Part shown: one piece after another, positions 12,731 through 25,435 of the stretch
How the letters are laid out: each line of letters opens with the position of its first letter
Position numbering within the stretch: the stretch's first letter is position 1
Origin: Emydura subglobosa
Lineage: Eukaryota; Chordata; Testudines; Chelidae
Assembly (NCBI GenBank): GCA_007922225.1
Contig: ML679963.1
Span: 2,057,794-2,121,793, forward strand
Length of the DNA stretch: 64,000 bases
Direction of reading: 5' to 3'
The notes under the pieces: generated by a model
The model's input: only the letters and a program-made list of their open reading frames with translations
Told to the model about the DNA's origin: nothing
The model's database searches: none
Translations under genes and position numbers: made by a program

Positions 12731-13792
12731 AATCACATTGATCATCTCTACGATTCTGCAGGGTGTGCAGCTGGATGACATTCTAACGACATGACAACTG
12801 CATGGAAATCATGGCTGGAACCAATTTAAGTCACTCTTTGGGGTGGTCGTTTTTTTGGCAAGGACCAAGTTGAATCCAGTCTCTCTGGTTTTTGTCTTTG
12901 CCCCACGTGGAAGTTTAAATTTCTCAACGTTAGATGCCCCCCCCAAAGTGATTGTTTAATGAAGGAAGAAGAAAAAATCCGGAGACCACCTGATGCCTGT
13001 AAAGTGCCCTCAATGAATCAGCAACATGCACACACTGAACAACAGTCGTCCCCACAGTGGTTGGTTTTCATTAGTCAGAGACTGACTTTTCCAACAAAGA
13101 ATCAAACCAGAAAACAAATCCAGCTTCCAGCAGACAAAGAGGGCGGAATTCTGACTTGCTTCACATTATTCATTCAGTACACAAGTCTATCTGAATACAA
13201 GTCACATTAACACAGACACCAAATGCTCCCCCACCATCACTCAGAATTAGAGGGAAGTCTTTATTTTTGCTGTAAATAAATAACCTGTTTACAGAGCAGG
13301 GAGAGCAGTTAATCATCCCAGATTATCCCAGGTTTTGAAGGTATGCACCAATCTTTGCATATGGACCCCAATCCAAAGGTTACTGAATACATTAATAATG
13401 CAGGACATCATCTTTCAGGGCAGACATATTTGCACTAGTGGACTTCCAATAATGTCCCTGGATGGGAAAAGTTTGCGTCCTTTGCAATTCAGCTGTTTAG
13501 AACTAGTGACCACATACATCTATGTGTTGTCACGATGGTGTCCCTAAATCACCACTTCGGTGAAAAGACAGACCGATAGCTGTGGATTTTGTTGGGAAGG
13601 GAGTGGTATGGAAAAGCTTATATTACTGGGACCCTGAGATCTACCAACATGGAGTGCATCAGCCTGAATGACTAAAATGAAAGCCAAGAGCTGCACTAAC
13701 ATGGCTTTTGGTTGGTTGGCACAGAACCCCAAGGAGGAGAATTGGGAGGACAGAGTAGGGCTGTCAGCTGAAAGCAGAGGTGCTGCATTTAC

Positions 13793-13896
13793 CTGCATGC
13801 TTGTTGCACCTGTTGTTGATCCTGGGGGCAGACGACCCATTTCCTCGTGGTAGGAAGAGAGCTGCACCTTTCACAGTGAGGAAGCTTTCGCTGATG
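13793..13896 (-). CDS. SSH2: SSH2 coding exon (first exon shared by both isoforms)
   Basis: This 104-base exon starts with one base (C) completing a codon and then encodes ISESFLTVKGAALFLPRGNG, SSAPRINNRCNKHA and the first base of Gly. The acceptor is CTTCTCCTTGCAG and the donor GTAAATG. ISESFLTVKGAALFLPRGNG is recalled as identical to mammalian SSH2; SSH1 has SESFFMVKGAALFL. The leading C combines either with CT from 39584 (Leu, giving NQLISESF) or with AG from 62713 (Ser, giving RSISESF), so the exon accepts both alternative starts in the same phase. The stretch after SSAPRI differs from my recollection of the mammalian SHRRNKHAG, having NNRCNKHAG. Confidence 0.97.
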
Positions 13897-15154
13897 CTGC
13901 AAGGAGAAGACAAACAGTGAGCCAGCAGAAAGAAGAGAAAGCAACATGACAACCTGGACAGGGAAGATACTTCGACCCAAACCACTGTGCTGGTGAAAGA
14001 TAGTCTTTCCCCTCTAGAAATACTACAAGGTTCAGAGCACGAGTGTAACTGAGTTGTGAGTGTGGAGCTATTGAAAGAAATGTACATAAATAAGCCTGGG
14101 GTATTACTCTAAGAGGCGGTTTTGATTTGGAAACCTAGATGTCTGATAGACATTTCTATATAGCAATATGTATGTCGATGCTTGAAATCCATCCTGTAAT
14201 GGATCTGGTTAACCCTGGGCTTTGGTGTTCAGAGAGTGGCTGATGCCCTTTTGCTACAGATGCCTTGCTTTTGTAGTTAGCTGAAGGACCCTCAGTTTGT
14301 ACGACAGATTAATGGACCATAAAACTCTATTGTCTGATGAATCATACACTAATTGGCTCATGAAGAGACTCAAACAAATTAAAAGCAAAACTATAACGCT
14401 GTCACCTTAAGACACTGCTTATTGGCTTGACTTTGCCTTAAATCAAGTCACACGGACAATGAAGTGCAACAGTGAAGTACCTGCACGGAGATCAGGGAGA
14501 TCCTCTTGTGAAGAGAATTTTACCTCAAGAAAACTCCTTGAGTAGCTTCCTCTTTTAAAGCACACTTCTGCTGCGGGTCATTGAGGAAAACCTGATCCTG
14601 AGCACAGCTGTGTGTGAGTAAGTCATCCTGTAGCAGAGAGTTTGGGACACCTGCTTTACTCCAAGCAGACAGGGAAACCCACCAGACATTACAAACTAGT
14701 AAATCAGAAACGACACCATCAAGTGACAGAACGAGTGGTGCACGTCAGAGAGGATAGGAGACACAGCTAGCGTGCACCGACAGCGCCAGGCCTTCAAGGA
14801 GAAGCCAGCTCACTGTTAGTGCACCCAGCAGACAAATAGCCTCTTTAAGTTCCTGTCTCAAGTTAAATACCCCAGTTTACTAGTCCCCTCTCGAAAAGGC
14901 TCAGTTAATGGAAAGGAAGTTAAAATAGAGCCAAAAACCCCTCACGGATTTGAAGAAACTGAAAAGTTATGAGAAATGGATAAAAGTTAAAACATGGCAG
15001 GTTAACACCCTTTGTGTTTGCATCCCTTTCACAAGGGTGCACAGCCCAAATGGCTGTTTGAGCTCCCTGAGTCACATGCTTCATTCCCACTGAAGAGAAT
15101 GGCTTTGTAGACAATTCAGTGTCACTCAGTGCCAGGAGACACTGGGACCAGCAT

Positions 15155-15235
15155 GAACATAAGAACGGCCGTACTGGGGCAGACCAAATGGTCCATTTAG
15201 CCCAGTGTCCTGTCTTCTGACAGCGGCCAATGCCA
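15155..15235 (-). mobile_element. CR1 LINE 3' end fragment
   Basis: The plus strand reads GAACATAAGAACGGCCGTAC, then TGGGGCAGACCAAATGGTCC and CCCAGTGTCCTGTCTTCTGA. This is the reverse complement of the reptile CR1-type tail (ggaccattggtctgacccagtatggccattcttatgttc), so the fragment is inserted on the minus strand. It fades out after about 80 bases. Confidence 0.75.
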
Positions 15236-18200
15236 GCGACGTACTCCAGTACCTCCCTGAACTGAACTGCTGGATATCCTGACTGCTTTTCTACAGTAAG
15301 TTTCAGTCATTAAAAACCTTTTCGTATCTGCTGTAAGTACACACACGTCAATGTGAGAAGTGGACTGCCCCGGCCATCGAAAGGCACCCTCCACTGTTTG
15401 GTGCTTTAGAACGGCAGTTGTACACCTTCCCAAAGGCCTTTTCTTTTTAGCCCAAGACTTGCCAGCTGTTTCACGAGCTGGTCCAACATGGTCCAAGAAT
15501 TTTAAGAAGAAAAATTCTTCCTGAATCAAAAAGGATCAAGAATTGTTATTGTGCTAAATGAAAGATGCATCACTGGGCACGCTGAACAGATGTTTTCACA
15601 TGGGAAAACAGTCACTCAGAACCTCCCACGACAGGAATTTTAGCTTCCCAAGCACCATGTGACAATTATGTTCTCTGCAAGGCCTTTAGGCTACATGGAC
15701 ATACCAGGAAAATGTTATCTTGAAACCACTTATTTAGCAGAATCCTCCTGCCTACCCCCACTTCCCCTTAAGTGAATCTTTTCCAGACTCTGTATTGGCT
15801 TCATGCTTCACAGACGTGTGTTTCTGATTTTCCAACAAGAAGAACAGGTTGCTGGACAAGTCTTTTGACCCACCAGCTAGAGGTTGCAGGGATAAAGCGT
15901 AGTTCTCTGTTATGCTGAGCCCACTCCACCAAATGAGATTATAGGGCAGCAAAAGCTAAAGACAAAGGAATTACTTTCCCCTTTCCTCTCCCCTCTGCAA
16001 CTTCATCTCAAAAGGACGGTCAGACGTGACTGAAGATTTCATGCTTCACCAGAAAAAAGTGAAACAGGCACAGCAAGTCTTTGCAGCAACCACTTAACGA
16101 ACAAAGCCAGCCACTGATACAGGCATCCCGTTCAGAACCACTGGTATTGACAACCCACTTAACCTGTGCCGGAGGTTTCCCCAGAAGGTTGACTTTACGT
16201 GACCTTTTATAGATACTTTCAGTGGATTAAGAAGACGCGTATGGAGAGTTGGGCGGCTCAAACATGGAATTAAAATCTAGATGCTTGCTTTGCTCAGTCA
16301 TATCGGTATTAGTCTTTCAGTGATGAGAACGTCTGTGCCCACATCCTCCAGCCCTTCTCTAGTCTATGGTCCCATGCTCTGTACAACAGGAACAGGGATT
16401 TGGGGGGGGAGAAGGGCGGTTGATATTTATTGCTGGGGGAAACGGGCAGAGAAGGAACACAGTTCAGCATTTTTACTTGATACCATACAAAAAAGTTGTC
16501 TGGCATTTTTAGCTGTTACTCCTCTGGCATTGGCCCGTCTGACACAGGGGGCGCAGCTGAACTGTAGGTGGGGAGATCAGATATGCCACTGCCCTTCAGA
16601 GGCTTTGCCACCAGAACTATTTTTGTGCGGTTGGAGTCAGTGTTTCAGGACACCCACCAGCCTGCTAAACTGGTGAGAGCGGCAGCTTTCATCGTAAAGG
16701 TACCGCCAGGGCCAAGGACAGAACGGCATGGCTCAGAAGAGAACATACGCTACAGTCCGAGAGGCTGAAAGCAGACTTTTAAGAATGTGGAAAAACGGAT
16801 CCGTCCTGTGAAGCCGGAAGATCAAGTAACCAGAACAAAGCACCCAACCGGGCAGGCAGCAGTGAAGGTAACAACGGTCAGGTCAGCGTTCACGCACTCA
16901 ACCCAGGAGCAGGCGGCGTGGGACAGGCAAAGAGCAACAAGGCCGGGTGGGATCTCTTGCCACGCCACGCCACGCCATGCCAGCCTTGCTGTGGAGACGG
17001 AGCAGCTGAACAAGGCAGGCACATGACTCTAAAGCAGCCGTCAGAACAGCCTCGATTTCTGCCTGTAACTGTGGTTTGAAGATAAGGCCTTGTGCACTGC
17101 AGCTGCCAACTGAGCTGTGGGAGGGTTTTGTTGTCCTGGCATTTGTTTGGAATCACCTGCAGAGTATTTTTCTCCATTGCATTCCCATGCTGGGGTGGAG
17201 AGAGAAATAGCTGCATACTAGGTAAGACCGTCAAATACATCACAGGAGAAAAGCAAATCCATTGACCTGACAGGCGTTTCTCAGTTTCCTTGACGTTTTT
17301 GCCATGGCAATGCAATAATAATAGTTCCAGTAGCAGAGTCATTTGCCATTTAAACTAAGATAGGCCTGCCCCCCCCAGCTTCCAGCATCACCGCCTTCCT
17401 CCATAACACTAAATGCATGACATCATAACGTTAGCCAGCATCACACTCAGACACCAAGCACCGGCGAGGACTTTACTAAGAATCCACGCAGCGAGAAGCT
17501 GGGGTTGGACAGGAAAGGGCTCTGAGCAAAGAAAACGAATATCAAACTATCTGGCTTCATTGACGGTCTCTTGGGAGACGTCAGCCCCACTTTAAGGAAG
17601 CAAAGGCAAGTCTTTTGATCTGGCCCCTGCCCACACCTAATGACTGGCAGAGTGCTCCCTTGCAGGCTCTGATCTCTTCTCCTGACAGCCAATTTCATCT
17701 GCAACCACAAGCTCTGGGAAGCAGAGATTACAGAGTTTACGCAGCACCAAGCACATCACTGGCGCTTTGTTATAGATACACTCCCCATAAAATGAAACAA
17801 GATACAGGCCACAGGTCCCTGATGATTTAGGAATTTGGTAAGCAGATAAGGTGTGTGTGAACAGGAAAAGAAGGTACAGCGGGATTACAGATATGTAGAA
17901 CTGTGATCACAAAGCACAGAGTAATCTTCCAGCTACGAGGCCTGGTTTTTCAGCTCCCTGCTGACAACCTTTGAGCTCAGTGTGCACCCACCACCCGGCC
18001 ACATCACAAACTTTTAAGTGTTCTTGACACCTTGGGAACTCTCTCTACGCTAAACCAGGCTGATTCACAGCACATCAGATTCAAGGCAGCTGGTCAGTAA
18101 GAGACTGAGGCACAAGATCGAACTGTCCTCTAGCCATGCACCCGCGGATCATCCCCAGGGCTTCAATGCTAACTATGTGCTTTCTTCGTCAAAGGAACTA

Positions 18201-21200
18201 GAGGTAGGTGTGTAAGTTAGCAATTAACACTGGACAAAGGCTCACTGTACAATGTCCAGTCACTGAAAAGGAAACGCAAGTGAAAATTCCATGTCTTGGG
18301 CGATTGAAACAAGTTGCAGATATTGAGACTAACCCCAGGTTGATGTAGTTTGACTGCGTTCCCAAGGGATTCCAGTTACAAAGCAACCGGCAAACCAAGT
18401 TCAGCTTTATTCTTCTGTCTACTATTACAGAAGAGACCTTTTACAGGTATTTATGTTCAGCGATCCGCTCTGGAGCAATTATTTCTGTTTGGAATCTAGC
18501 TGTTTCACTTATTGAGAGGTGAGGGTGTTAGTTACACGGCATCTGTAGGACAGTTAATGCACCCGAACAGGCGAGCAAACTTTCTTTAAATATTTCTGTC
18601 AGCTCACTCAAAGGGAAGGAGAACTCACAACAACAAAAGCAAGTCACATAGTCCCTCAAGAGGCTCTCTGTTTTATTAAAACATCACATCCCCACGTTTC
18701 TCCCTGGTTTAATGACCAGGGAAGAGCTTTATGCAGCGATCATACACATCGTATCACACCGGCAGCCTTTCACCCACCCCAATCAATAAATGAAATGACC
18801 AAGAATCGCCTGCACAAAGAACCATTGCAAAGGAATCAATTTCTAAACAACCCACGCAGCTGTGGAGGGCATCAATGGACAAAGGAGAGTTTCAGCCTGA
18901 CCTCCACGGAGGGAGACTGACTCTTTCCCAACACTGGCCCTCACTTGGAGCTCTCTCTTTTAAAAAAGAAAGAGGCCAGCCCTGACCAATGGCTCGGAAG
19001 ATCTCTCCAGACCAGCACCATCGCATCACTGTAAGTTAAGCCAAGAATGCAATAAGCCTGGAACCGCCAAACTCACCCCTCGCTATGCTTGGGGCCCTCA
19101 GTGCACGGCTTGGTTTTAAGTAGTACGCTGAATCCCCAGCAAATTACTCCCACGCCACAGGTCCCACGTAAGTTTACTTCTCCCCACCTCAGAAGAAGCC
19201 TGAGACGCTCAGTATTATTCATTCATTACACTTGCAAGTTGGCCGCGGCTCCAGCAGCGTGATTCCTACATTACCACACCGCGAAAGAGAGCCATGTGTT
19301 TTTACTGTACTGTGAACCGGTATTTAGCGCTCCTCCAGAGCTCTCCATTTCCCGAGCGCTTTGCCAGCACTCCATGCCATCCGGCCGGGACAGCAGCACA
19401 TCCTGCACTAGCCCAAGGATGTCTGCTGCTGGGCCCAATTCCTGATGCGCCTCCTCAGAACAAACCATCGCAAAACGGGTCTTAATGGATGGTGGCTTAT
19501 AAAGAACGAAAACAGCTGCTTAGAAACGAAGCAAGGAAAGCAGGGAGTCACCTGGGCTGCTTTTGGCAATGTGCCATGCCAATAAACACTTCATGAAGCT
19601 CTTGGGAGCCTGAGGACAGCTCTTCAGTCAGCTCTGCTTATTCATCAGAGCAGCTTCTTTACAGCGGGCTTTGTCCGGACCAGCCCTTATTCAGCCACTT
19701 ACCGAAGCCGCCCAACTGACCGAGAATTGGAACAGTCCCTCTGAAAGGTGGCGCTGATAAATGGTGGGGGGAGAACTCACCTCTCCCCCATGGCAGGGAG
19801 CGCTCTGAACCAAGCTGCTCTGCAAAAGACACAGCCCCCAAACGTTGTCGGCTAGCTAACCGCAAGTGCCCTGGGGCACAGTCAGGAAGGAGACAAGCGT
19901 GATGGCTTACTGTAAGCAGAGAGTTTGCTCAGAGGTCCTTTTTAAAATGGAGATTACTAGCTATAGCTGAATGAAAACCCCTCTCCCTGTGCACACTGCA
20001 GAAGAACAAGTTCCTCTGCCAGTCTAGGACATCATCCGTTTGGGCTCTACAGAGACGGACTGCAGACTGTGGCCAACACGGTGTGCGGCTGCCCTGCAAG
20101 ACACGAGGCTGCACTTCTATGTCCCTGCCAAGCCTGGCGGTAGCTGTGGGTTATTGTGACCATGGAGTTATAAAGTAACCATGGAGCTGCTGCGCAAGAG
20201 AAGATTTTCCGAAAGGCCATCTCTTGGGACACAGCAAGGCCTGGAGAGGATTCTGGAGTCCAGGGCTGAGAAGCTGGTCCACTTTGCTGGAGCAGTGCGT
20301 GTTGCAAGGAGCTGTTTCCAGGCGGTTTCTGAGGCAGTTCTCTGCCCCACGCACAGGGCTGCCGTTAGCAGTTTCAGAAGGTGGTTAGGAGGGCTAGAGA
20401 AGGGAAGTACAAAGCTAGAGGCACTGACTGAAAGCAAAAGAGGCGAGTCACAGGGCATTTCAGGCTCTCCCGTAAGAAACGGAACAGCCGGCCAGTGTGA
20501 CTGTGCTGCTGAGTGACAGCAGGCAGCAGACAAAGCTCTGAGAACGGCCCGGTGTCCGCACACTGGTTAGCCGTGTCAGAGCACAGCTTACAGTACCCCA
20601 CTTCAGCGGTGTCCCTGGCATGCTGCATACTGTACCTACACAGACCGTCATGATCAACTGTCTGAACAGAGGCAGGGTGGGGAAGGGAGGTGGAGGCACT
20701 TGACCCAGCTCACACATCACGCTCCTGGAAGGGTGAAGAAGAGACTTCCAGATCCTCTGACTCCCAGTCAACTGCCCTAGCTACCAGCTCAGAAGAGCTA
20801 CGTATATTTTGCTCTGGAATACATGAAGTGGGCCAGGGTGCACGTGTTTATTTTACAACGTACACTCTTGTCTTCCAAGTTCTGTTCGGTCTGATCTCTC
20901 GACAGACCACTTACAGTCAGTGCTCAGGCTCCTCTAAGCTACAACTGAAAAACAAAGCGGTGAGAAAGGGATTAGTACGCTACCAGCCGCTAGAAAGAGC
21001 AGTGAGTTCCTTCCCCAGGCTGCAGCGCTAGAGCCGGCACGCAGCAGGGTGTCGAACCGGAGCTGAACAAAGAGTTCTACATCGGATGGGAGGCTCTGGG
21101 TGCAGAAGAAATGCAAAGTGAAGCAGGCCCAACAGCTGTGTGTGTCCCACCCCCTTGAGTGGTGCCTCCCTCCGCCCCTTAAATTGACAATTGGTCTCAG

Positions 21201-21679
21201 TTCCTGTACGGGAAGAGACGAGCTGCTGCTTTCACCACCCAGTGTTCCCGCCACTCAACTCGCTGTGCAACACCCAGCCTACGCGAAGGTGCCTTTCTGT
21301 CACCCATTTCAGCAGCAAGAGGAAACGATTTTAAAACTAACCAAGGGGGGAACCGGAAGTTCTTGGTGTACAGTGCGTTAGTCCTGCTGCCAAGGTGTGA
21401 CAGTCCCCGCAGCCGGTGGGGAAGTTGCACCCTCACGCAGCAGAGGTTCCTTCTTCAGAGCACCAGCGGGACAAAGGGCGACGCGACGGCCATCGGCACC
21501 CTGGCCTACTGCTGCGGTGGGTGTTCCAGGCCAACCGAGCGAGTGCATCAGACTGCAGAAAATGCTCTGCTCACTTCGTTTTACACTCGTGGCCCCCGCC
21601 CATCGTAACAGCAGTGGAACCCCACGCCCACACGGAGTTTATCCTGACCACATGGCTGAGAGAGAGGGGACGACACTTA

Positions 21680-21815
21680 TTGAAAGAGGGAGAACTGTAG
21701 CACAGAGAGAATATGTGACGTGACCAAGGTCGCACAGGATCTGTGCACAGAGCTGGGAAGTGAACCTGCTTCCCATGAGCCCCAGGACAAGGCCTTCATC
21801 ACCAGGCCCCTGCAA
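21680..21815 (-). mobile_element. MIR-like SINE fragment
   Basis: The order GAACTGTAGCACAGAGAGAA, GTGACCAAGGTCGCACAGGA, CAGAGCTGGGAAGTGAACC and CACCAGGCCCC matches the reverse complement of a MIR or related tRNA-headed SINE, with a recognisable B-box-like segment. It is diverged. Confidence 0.6.
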
Positions 21816-23074
21816 TGCCCGAAGGAAGGCAGGCAATAAGAAATGGATATGGATGTTTTGGAAACAATGCTGCAAGCCTGGGGGATTCCAGAAATTGTGC
21901 CTCTCATCAGATGTTTGCCAGGACAAAACAATTTGCTGCCCATTTCCCCACCCCCCTTACTGTGGTTTGTTTATTTTTCAGCAACCTCCCCTTCCTTTCT
22001 CCCCCCATGCTGTGCCCATCTTTTGAAGCATCAGGTGTTACTCACCACCAAAGGAAGGCTACTGCATTAGGGAGTCTTTTTTCGTATAGCTATTCTTGCA
22101 TTCCAACTGAAGTTTTGCTCGTGGCTACAGGTTGCAGGCACAAGGGTATTTCTCACAAACTGCCAGGCTCTTAGAGCTGCATAAAGCAGAGGTGACACTC
22201 TGCAGCCCACCCAGGACAAGTGCTTATTACAATTCACCGACCCAAGGGCTGACACATGACAGCAGGCGGAACCGCCCGAGACTAGAAAACATGCCACGGC
22301 AGCCCAGTGGGGTTGGTTGACAGGGTATGCTTGTTTGCCTAGGCCGCTCTGACGCCACAAACAGAAAACGAGTCAAGTGCTGAGTAGCAGATGGGCTGTA
22401 GCTTACCGAAAAGACACTGACATACGTCTGTGGAAATGACAACGCTAAGGACGAGGGGAGAACAGGGAAGTGGTATCTGACAAAGAAGTCAAACACTTGC
22501 CACTCTGCATTTCCGCAACTTAAGAAACAGCATGGGGGAAAATAAACCAAGCGTGGGAACAGAGCCCGACTCACAGATGTTTGACGTAAACTGCATTTTT
22601 AGCAACATCTGCATCCGTACAAAGCTTGAAAACAAAGGAACTGACAACAGGCACTTCCTCTGCTCGGAGGTGGGGCTCTCTAGGGGGAGGTAGCTGTAAT
22701 GAAAGGCAGTGACCACACATTCGAGAGGGCTACAGATGGGGGAACAGGAAGAGGGCAGAAGGGTATCTACTGCCCCCTCCCCTCCACTCCACCTCAGTCA
22801 AGTCCTTTTCTACCTAACCATCTTCTTGAACTTGGAGGGCATCTGCAGAAGCTGCCCTGTGGTGAAAGCAGAAGTGGCTACTTTTGAGCCAGAAGGCGCT
22901 CAGATCCCCTGTTGATGGGAGTGCTACACGAACCGGAATGGACGCGAAGGGTTTGCATTTAGATTTCCCCCGCAGACAAAACATTTCAGCAAGAGCAGAC
23001 CGGACACAATCCTTGCAGAGAGCGCTCTCATCTCAGGCAAACACAGCAAAGCAAACCAACAGGGCTCTGCAGAC

Positions 23075-23170
23075 ACGGGAAGGGACTGGGCCAAGGTCAC
23101 ATCGCAAGTCAATGGCAAAGCTGTGACAGAGCCACAAACCCTCCTTCCCAGTCCTGGCCTTACACGACCG
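23075..23170 (-). mobile_element. MIR-like SINE fragment
   Basis: GGGCCAAGGTCACATCGCAA followed by CAATGGCAAAGCTGTGACAG and a CCTTCCCAGTCCTGGCC tail resembles the core and head of the same reverse-oriented SINE family seen at 11880 and 48498. It is short and diverged. Confidence 0.5.
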
Positions 23171-23801
23171 GCTCGTTCTCAGCTACCCACTGGGTCACCG
23201 GCTGACACAGCCACTGCCAACGTATCAAGTGTCCTTGATTCCATTTGGCGCCTGTCCACTTCGCTCTTGCGCGAGGGGTTGTTGGAGGGGGCGCTTGCCC
23301 TGCTGCTTCTCCAAATGTGTTTATTTTGAACATACATTCATTCTGAAAAGCGGCAGAGCAAACGCTTCCTCAAACAGTCCCTCTCGCAAGAGTGACGTGA
23401 AGGACAGACGCCAAATGAAATCAAGGACATTAAACCCTCGGAGGAAATGTTACCAGCCTTTTTGTGCCACCGCCGGAGCAGCAGGGCCGGTTCTGACCGT
23501 GCTCACGAGCCTGCAGCCACAGAGACCCTCCAGTGGAGCTGGATATTTACACCTCATGCTCGTCCCACTGCAGCCGCACAGGAGCTGCTGTCTGCAAGGT
23601 TGGTGGGGATGGCTGGAGCTCTCTGGGGAACCCAGGCGTCTCCCCTTGTATCCTGACTCTGGCTGGGCCACATGGCCGATCCCTCACAGCCTGTATTCAA
23701 CAGGAAACCCGGGTTAGTCCCTAACTCCCTCTATGCTGACACACAGCTGCTATTTCTCTTCCACAGGGCTCAGTCCCCCATAACGTACAGGCCAGAGAAG
23801 T

Positions 23802-23813
23802 GGGGGGGGGGGG
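23802..23813. repeat. Poly(G) tract
   Basis: Twelve consecutive G bases are followed by CGCGGCG. This is a simple homopolymer, prone to sequencing error. Confidence 0.9.
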
Positions 23814-24976
23814 CGCGGCGAACTGCTGACTGTGCAGGGCCCCAGTTCAACACAACACTGCACCACTGCAGAGAACAGGAGCATCCATGCACGAGAAGCT
23901 ACAAAGGATGTGGCAGCACTGCTGATCTCCAGGCAACGCTTCGGCCCAGGCAGCTGCAACAGGTCTCAGCACCGTCCTGTGGACAGCCACAGCCAGCCCA
24001 AGGCATTCCTTCTCCTCTTGGTGGTGCCCTGACATCCGCTCTGCCACCGGCCGCCTGCCGGCGTTGGGACCCGCTCGGGTTTCTTCCCTGGCAGGCACAT
24101 GGGGAACGTATTCCTTAAAGGCACAATAAAGCCGACTTCCTTTTTTAAAGCAGACTCCAGCGAAAGGAGTCCAGCGCACTGTGCAATTTCAGCGGCTAGT
24201 GCAGATGACGTCACTTCCCTTTTACCTCACCTGCACTCCCCAGCGCTCCCGCCTAGGACCGAACAAGCCCCGCAATGCAGCTCCCCGCCCAGCTCAAGGA
24301 AGCAACACAGCAAGTTGCTTCACGTGGGCCCGGGTTCCTGCTTTGACGCAACAAGGCAGAGAAAAGGTCCGTAAGCCAAAACTGGAATTAAACACAGCCC
24401 TCCCCACACCCAAACCATCTAGAGACAAGCGCCCTGACCCTCGAGCTGGGTCACAAATAAGGGCTCATTACTGAACTGGCATCTAGCGGCTGAGCTGCTA
24501 TCCCATCGAGAAACTTTAGCGTTTTACACGGGATTCTCCCTCACCTCCTCTCACTATCAAAGTGTCTGCTGCATTTCCTTCAGGCAACGACCTCAAGGGC
24601 AAAGAGGACCAGCTGAGAAAGCAAGCGAACTTCCGCACTCTCTCCCTACCGTCCCCTCTGCTCATTTCTCTGGCAGCTCACAGCTGGCAAGAAGCACGCT
24701 ATTAAAAGCCAGGGTTCATACACTGAACCAGAATTCTGAACGCTGTTTTAGGTGAAATTAGCACCTGGATTATCCTCATATCGCAGGGGACTTCACCTAA
24801 ATGCAGATAACATTAGATATTCTGTCGTCAATACCTTCCCGGTCTGTGACCTTGCCTTGTACAAGAAGCGGGTTTTTCTAATCCTGCTGTAATACGGTAT
24901 AAGCACGGCATTCTGTATGCAGCAACATAAGCAACAGGTATTCCCAAGAGAGATGCAAGCTCCCACAGAGGTTAGT

Positions 24977-25193
24977 CCTACACTACAGACCAAGACTGGT
25001 ATAACTGGGTCACTGGGGAGGAAAGGGGAATACACCCCCGAGTGACAGTTATACCGACCTAACTCCTCTCCTGTTGATAGTTACAGCCTCTCGGGGAGGT
25101 GGATTAACTGCACCGATGTCGGAGCATCTTCATACAAGCACTGCAGCTGCACCGATGCAGCATTTTAAATGTAGACCTGCCCAGAGACTGAGC
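24977..25193. repeat. Reptile dispersed repeat, probably non-autonomous DNA transposon
   Basis: The segment begins CCTACACTACAGACC, contains GACAGTTATACCGACCTAAC and CCTCTCGGGGAGGTGGATTA, and ends GCACCGATGCAGCATTTTAA and GTAGACCTGCCC. I recall this combination from an abundant palindromic turtle repeat. The outer parts (CCTACACTAC and GTAGAC) resemble degraded inverted termini. Boundaries are approximate. Confidence 0.6.
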
Positions 25194-25274
25194 TGACAGG
25201 ATTCCTGACACAGTGAAAGCAGCTAGCCATAATAATAGCAAAGAAATTGTTCTGGGTTCATAATACCAAAGCCC

Positions 25275-25435
25275 TAAGAGAACCTGGCTTCAAGAGAGCA
25301 ACAATCATGTGACTCTGGTCAAAAGTCACCTAATGTGCTTCAGTTTACCCGTAATCTGGAAAAACAGGACCCGTTGTCTATCAGAGGGTTGTAAAGTGCT
25401 TTGAAAGGCTGTGGAAATGCACAAAGGCACTCCCA
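25275..25435 (+). mobile_element. MIR-like SINE fragment
   Basis: The plus strand shows TGTGCTTCAGTTTACCCGTA, then AGAGGGTTGTAAAGTGCTTT and GAAAGGCTG. This is the second half of a MIR-like element in forward orientation (CTCAGTTTCCCCATCTG followed by GGGTTGT and AAAGTGCTTTG). The tRNA-like head is poorly preserved. Confidence 0.55.

Larger units (their letters stand above)
9576..13792 (-). other. SSH2: SSH2 intron
   Basis: This 4,217-base intron has donor GTAAAT at 13787-13792 and acceptor CCTCAG at 9576-9581. It holds a MIR-like SINE at 11880-12062 and a short GT microsatellite near 12707-12730. The largest open frames (up to 202 codons at 9595-10203 on the plus strand) overlap other open frames on both strands, are rich in S, P, C and R, and look like chance frames. 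Confidence 0.8.
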
